Source: Pseudomonadota bacterium (GTDB lineage Bacteria; Pseudomonadota; Alphaproteobacteria; Rhodospirillales; 2-02-FULL-58-16). From it: a stretch of DNA of 12,615 bases. Positions 7,270 to 12,615 of the stretch are shown here, in pieces; the stretch's first letter is position 1, and every line of letters begins with the position of its first letter. The stretch spans positions 1-12,615 of the forward strand of contig JADFHR010000078.1 of assembly GCA_022567015.1 (NCBI GenBank), in the 5' to 3' direction. The notes below the pieces were generated by a model. It ran no database searches. It worked only from the letters and a program-made list of their open reading frames with translations, and had not been told where the DNA came from. The translations under genes and the position numbers were made by a program.

Positions 7270-7733
7270 AGGGTTGGGCCGGCCGTATGTGCGGTGGGGG
7301 CGGGAACGCGCACGGGAACGCGCAAAGGACCTTCGGCGATGGGTTGAGGAGAAGGACGCCGCGTTCCGATCGCAACCATACGTATAGAAATGATCTATTT
7401 TATCTCCGTATACGACAGCCGTTTGGAGCAAAAGCCGAGGAAAACCGCCATATTTCGTCATATGTCCAAAAAAAGCAAAATATTTTGCCGACATACCCCA
7501 CTTGCGGGATGCGGAAGGGCATTGCCGTCATCGATAATGGCGCCTTGGCAAGCGAGGCCGGCGCGTCTGCGGACACCCGGCGAGCCTCCGCGTAACCGGC
7601 GTTTGCGGACGTTTGCGATGTGGTGCACGGGACCCCGGCGGCACGGCGCCTGAATGACGGCGATCGGGCAGGGTGGATCGAAAAGTCACTGGTTTCATGG
7701 CGATCTCCCGCCGAAACGAAGGAGGTACGGGAC
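7270..7733. promoter_or_regulatory. Intergenic region with AT-rich palindrome cluster upstream of the FecR/TbpB-like gene
   Basis: No credible gene lies in these 464 bases. A 12-bp unit CGGGAACGCGCA is repeated in tandem at 7301-7312 and 7313-7324. From about 7375 to 7495 the DNA becomes clearly AT-rich compared with its surroundings and holds several palindromes: ATACGTAT (7378-7385), CGTATACG (7407-7414), and GCAAAATATTTTGC (7475-7488), the last nested inside TATGTC (7461-7466) and GACATA (7490-7495). This is the probable promoter/operator zone. I could not assign a sigma factor or a regulator, and no clear Fur box is seen. AAGGAGGT at 7719-7726 is a near-perfect ribosome binding site for the ATG at 7734. 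Confidence 0.45.
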
Positions 7734-10349
<2,616 letters not shown>

Positions 10350-10670
10350 CAAGCATGCCCTAGCCGTCGGCGCGGGCCACTGAAGTGGGTTGCCCGGGTC
10401 CGGCCTCTTATAAAACCCCTGCCGCTACCACATGAACGCCCGTCGCCGTCGTGACAGGGCTTGGCCTCCCGGCGCCCCTTGTCTGGGGCGGCCATTGGCG
10501 CCGTCAATGTTTGTTAACCGGTTGCGGCTATACAAGTTATCGCGGCGGCCGGGGAATTTTGTCAGATCTCCGCGGGATTTGAGGTGCCGTTAGGCACCCA
10601 AAACAGCCACAACCGTCGCCCGGGGCCGTGGCCCGGTGTGTCATCGCGGTTCTACTGAGGAGATCAAGCC
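10350..10670. promoter_or_regulatory. Intergenic region between the two FecR genes
   Basis: No gene is seen in 321 bases. Inverted repeats are CGCCCC-TTGTCT-GGGGCG (10473-10490), a possible weak terminator without a clear T run, and GGTGCC-GTTA-GGCACC (10583-10598), a perfect 6-bp hairpin about 73 bases before the next start, which would fall in that gene's leader. The short AT-richer patch at 10507-10542 (TTGTTA at 10511, TATACA at 10529) is a possible promoter area, but hexamer spacing is poor. TGAGGAGA at 10656-10663 is the ribosome binding site for the ATG at 10671. Confidence 0.4.
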
Positions 10671-11507
10671 ATGCGGTTCTGTTGCTCCATTGTGGTTCTT
10701 TTCGCCCTTTCGGGTGTTTTCGCACCCGTTGTGGGGGCTGAGCAGACCGGGATTGGAACGACGGCGGCGGTCAACGTCGAGACCAAGGGCACGCCGCCAA
10801 GCATGGCGACCCGAACCCTCTATATCGGCGCCAATGTCTTCTCCAGGGAACGGATCGAGACCTCGAAGACCGGCCAGGCCCAGCTTCTCTTTCTCGACGA
10901 ATCGGCGCTGACCATCGCGTCTAATTCCGATGTGGTGCTGGACAGGTTCATATACGATCCCACGACCTCGGCCGGCGAGATCGTGCTTTCGGTCGGCGCC
11001 GGCGTGTTCCGCTTCGTCGGCGGGCGCATCAGCAAGACCACGCCGGTGATCATCAAGACGCCGTCGGCGACGCTCGGCATCCGCGGCGGTATCATCATCA
11101 TCAAGGTCGAGCCCGGAACCGGCGCCACCCGCGCGATCTTCGTGTTCGGCCATGAGATGACGGTGACCAACCAATCGGGTGTCACCATGCGGGTCACGCG
11201 CCCCGGCTTTTTCGTCGATGTCGTCTCGCTCGACGTTCCGCCTTCCCCGCCCGTCAAGGTGACGGGGGCGGTGGTAGCGAACTATCTCACCGAGCTCGAG
11301 GGCCGCACCGGCCAGACGGCGGGCGCCGGCGATCCACCGTCCGACAATGACGTCGCCAGCAGCGGCATCGATGGTCTGGGTTCCTCAAACGATCCCGGAC
11401 CCGCCGGCGGCGATACGACCTTCGAGGCGCCTCCCCTTGCCATCGGCATTGAGGATATCGTCGATATCACCGATGGGCTCAAACAGAAGACGCAGCTGCC
11501 GAAGTAA
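10671..11507 (+). CDS. Secreted FecR-domain protein, stand-alone paralogue
   Basis: The 278-residue product has a signal peptide (1-23, V-G-A|E) and a FecR domain (about 48-185). It parallels the FecR part of the 871-residue neighbour almost segment for segment: shared L-L-F-L-D, V-G-G-R-I-S-K, G-I-R-G-G, F-V-F-G-H-E-M-T-V and V-T-R-P-G. A 21-base block coding Q-L-L-F-L-D is identical in both genes (7951-7971 and 10877-10897), which indicates duplication. It lacks the linker and barrel and ends in a short acidic, disordered-looking tail. Classical FecR proteins are inner-membrane anti-sigma regulators with a cytoplasmic N-terminus; this one has a cleavable-looking signal and no later membrane helix, so it is probably periplasmic or exported rather than a sigma regulator. 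The SD is TGAGGAGA before ATG 10671. Its role is unknown; it could be a partner of the larger protein. Confidence 0.85.
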   Translation: MRFCCSIVVLFALSGVFAPVVGAEQTGIGTTAAVNVETKGTPPSMATRTLYIGANVFSRERIETSKTGQAQLLFLDESALTIASNSDVVLDRFIYDPTTSAGEIVLSVGAGVFRFVGGRISKTTPVIIKTPSATLGIRGGIIIIKVEPGTGATRAIFVFGHEMTVTNQSGVTMRVTRPGFFVDVVSLDVPPSPPVKVTGAVVANYLTELEGRTGQTAGAGDPPSDNDVASSGIDGLGSSNDPGPAGGDTTFEAPPLAIGIEDIVDITDGLKQKTQLPK

Positions 11508-11514
11508 CGCCGAA

Positions 11515-11544
11515 TAGAGCACGATCCGGCCGGATAATGCTCTA
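11515..11544. terminator. Nested inverted repeat just after the FecR paralogue; possible terminator or dispersed repeat
   Basis: TAGAGCA (11515-11521) pairs with TGCTCTA (11538-11544), and the palindrome ATCCGGCCGGAT (11524-11535) lies inside, separated by two unpaired bases per side. It begins eight bases after the stop codon. There is no T tract, so an intrinsic terminator is only one option. Similar AGAGCA-type palindromes occur as dispersed repeats in alphaproteobacterial genomes, but this cannot be checked here. Confidence 0.4.
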
Positions 11545-11817
11545 GCCCCCCGGCCGCTATCCCGCCCAATGGGTCCCTTCCAGGGGCTATTCAGGGTCGC
11601 ATCCGCGCATCATAGGCCGCATCGCGCGCCCGGCCGCGCTGGGCGATCGACCGCGCGGGCGCGGACATTTTCCGGCCTTGCCGGCCCCGCCGCAAGACCC
11701 CCTAACGCATTGATAAAAGTTAACTAATTTACCAAAAATTAGCCATGCCGGTTAACCGATCCGAAATCGAAATCACCGATCATTGGTGACGAACCAGTGC
11801 ACGACAGGACGTCCGGC
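11545..11817. promoter_or_regulatory. Intergenic region upstream of the BTLCP peptidase
   Basis: No gene is seen. A GC-rich stretch to about 11700 gives way to an AT-rich patch at 11705-11745 with TTGATA at 11710-11715 and an inverted repeat CTAATTT-ACCAA-AAATTAG at 11724-11742. This is the likely promoter/operator area for the peptidase gene. No -10 box at proper spacing is convincing. Confidence 0.35.
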
Positions 11818-12411
11818 ATGCTCGTTTCCCCACGATTCGTCGCCTTGGCCATCTCCGTGGGCCTTCTTGAGGCCTGCGTCACCGGTGCCGTGCAATCGGG
11901 CTCGGTGAAATCCTCCTCCATGCCTATTGGCCGCGTGGCGGGGCCGCCGCCGGGGTTCTTCGATTTTTGCCAGCGTCTTCCCGAGGAATGCAAAAGGGTC
12001 GCCGCCACGCCGGCGGTGGTTGAGTTGACGCCCGAGCGACGGGGCGAGCTAGAGCGCGTGCAGAGCGACGTCAACCGGCGGATCACCGCGGTCGAGGACA
12101 TCGATCAGTATGGCTGGCGCGAGCACTGGACCTACCCCACATCGGGCTCCGGCGATTGCGAGGACTTTGCGCTTGAGAAGCGCCGCGCGCTGATCGCGGC
12201 GGGCTGGCCCGCCCAAGCCCTGTTCCTGGCCGTCGCTCGCATCCCTAGCGGCAAGGCGCACACCGTGCTCGTCGCCGCGACGTCCGACGGCGACTTCGTG
12301 CTCGACAACCTCAAATCCGCGGTGATGCCGTGGCAACGTCTCCCCTACGCCTGGAAAATCCGCCAGAGCGCCGCGTCCCCTGCGCGTTGGTACAACATCC
12401 CCAGAGGTTAA
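11818..12411 (+). CDS. Bacterial transglutaminase-like cysteine peptidase (BTLCP, LapG-like)
   Basis: The 197-residue product has the BTLCP (PF06035, DUF920) catalytic layout: Cys114 in G-D-C-E-D-F, His148 in K-A-H-T-V-L and Asp163 in V-L-D-N-L. The paired cysteines at 51 and 58 (F-C-Q-R-x-P-x-E-C) and the W-x-Y-P-T segment before the catalytic cysteine are typical of alphaproteobacterial members. The best-studied relative, LapG, is a periplasmic protease that cuts RTX adhesins after a dialanine and is held in check by LapD in response to cyclic-di-GMP. The N-terminus is a signal peptide; Cys20 in L-E-A-C could be a lipobox but Glu at that position is unusual. ATG 11818 is preferred; a GTG at 11797 is in frame but has no good ribosome binding site. 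It follows the FecR genes by about 310 bases. No LapD or RTX adhesin is visible here. Confidence 0.9.
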   Translation: MLVSPRFVALAISVGLLEACVTGAVQSGSVKSSSMPIGRVAGPPPGFFDFCQRLPEECKRVAATPAVVELTPERRGELERVQSDVNRRITAVEDIDQYGWREHWTYPTSGSGDCEDFALEKRRALIAAGWPAQALFLAVARIPSGKAHTVLVAATSDGDFVLDNLKSAVMPWQRLPYAWKIRQSAASPARWYNIPRG

Positions 12412-12433
12412 CCGGGCCGGGCCCGCCGCCCGA

Positions 12434-12615
12434 TCAGACCACGCCGTAGGCAAGCATGGCGTCGGCAACCTTGACGAAGCCAGCGACGTTGGACCCCTTG
12501 AGATAGTTTACGTAGCCGCCTTCCTCCTCGCCGTACTCGACGCATTTGTCGTGGATGCCCCGCATGGTGTCGCGTAGCAGTTTTTGCAGTTCGTCCTCGG
12601 ACCAGGATATGCGGG
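12434..12615 (-). CDS. gdhA: Glutamate dehydrogenase, C-terminal end (partial, cut by right edge)
   Basis: The minus strand reads 59 codons from the right edge to TGA at 12436-12434. The end sequence, N-Y-L-K-G-S-N-V-A-G-F-V-K-V-A-D-A-M-L-A-Y-G-V-V, matches the highly conserved C-terminus of hexameric NAD(P)-dependent glutamate dehydrogenase (GdhA). This enzyme interconverts 2-oxoglutarate plus ammonium and glutamate in the cytoplasm. Residues before it (S-W-S-E-D-E-L, I-H-D-K-C) also fit. The catalytic and cofactor domains lie outside the window, so cofactor preference is unknown. It is convergent with the peptidase gene, with only 22 bases between the two stops. Confidence 0.92.
   Translation of the reverse strand, partial: RISWSEDELQKLLRDTMRGIHDKCVEYGEEEGGYVNYLKGSNVAGFVKVADAMLAYGVV

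Noticed and set aside
7390..7653. 87-codon plus-strand frame before the FecR/TbpB-like gene
   Set aside because: It has no convincing ribosome binding site, mixed composition crossing from AT-rich to GC-rich DNA, and no family resemblance; the area reads better as regulatory DNA.
11818..11880. Lipoprotein signal peptide on the BTLCP peptidase
   Set aside because: Cys20 follows L-E-A, but glutamate at that place is unusual for a lipobox, so I did not call it a lipoprotein.

Overview
The window looks like a stretch of an alphaproteobacterial chromosome, probably Rhodospirillales-like. Evidence for this is the high GC content, an RpoH heat-shock sigma factor of alphaproteobacterial type, a BTLCP-type transglutaminase-like cysteine peptidase, and secreted proteins that carry FecR domains. 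The lineage is inferred from protein style; no marker gene proves it.

Layout from left to right: (1) the last 74 codons of an IS630-family transposase, running in from the left edge, followed by a short imperfect direct repeat. (2) rpoH on the minus strand, with structured leader DNA. (3) A 263-bp MITE-like element at 1498-1760, with 33-bp terminal inverted repeats and two internal hairpins that abut the repeats. Its outermost motif recurs head-to-head at 1763-1776 and again at 3635-3651, so the next gene is bracketed by inverted copies. (4) An AMP-forming acyl-CoA synthetase on the plus strand, which probably starts at a GTG. (5) An acetolactate-synthase-like ThDP enzyme on the minus strand, convergent with the synthetase. 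(6) A plus-strand cluster at 5890-12411: a TPR plus beta-barrel outer-membrane protein of the Slam/DUF560 (type XI secretion) kind; an 871-residue secreted protein with a FecR domain, a proline-rich linker and a long C-terminal region ending in a TbpB-like barrel signature; a 278-residue secreted FecR-only paralogue; and a LapG-like BTLCP peptidase. (7) The C-terminal end of glutamate dehydrogenase on the minus strand, cut by the right edge.

The most interesting unit is the 5890-12411 cluster. From family knowledge, Slam/DUF560 proteins move TbpB-barrel proteins across the outer membrane, so the neighbouring FecR/TbpB-like protein is a natural cargo candidate. It also has a dialanine P-A-A-G motif between its FecR domain and proline-rich linker, which resembles the sites cut by LapG-type proteases, and a BTLCP peptidase is encoded nearby. 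Whether these genes really form an exporter, cargo, FecR partner and protease system is inference. The genes are separated by gaps of about 300-460 bp, so they are not one tightly packed operon.

No tRNA, rRNA, CRISPR array or replication origin was seen.
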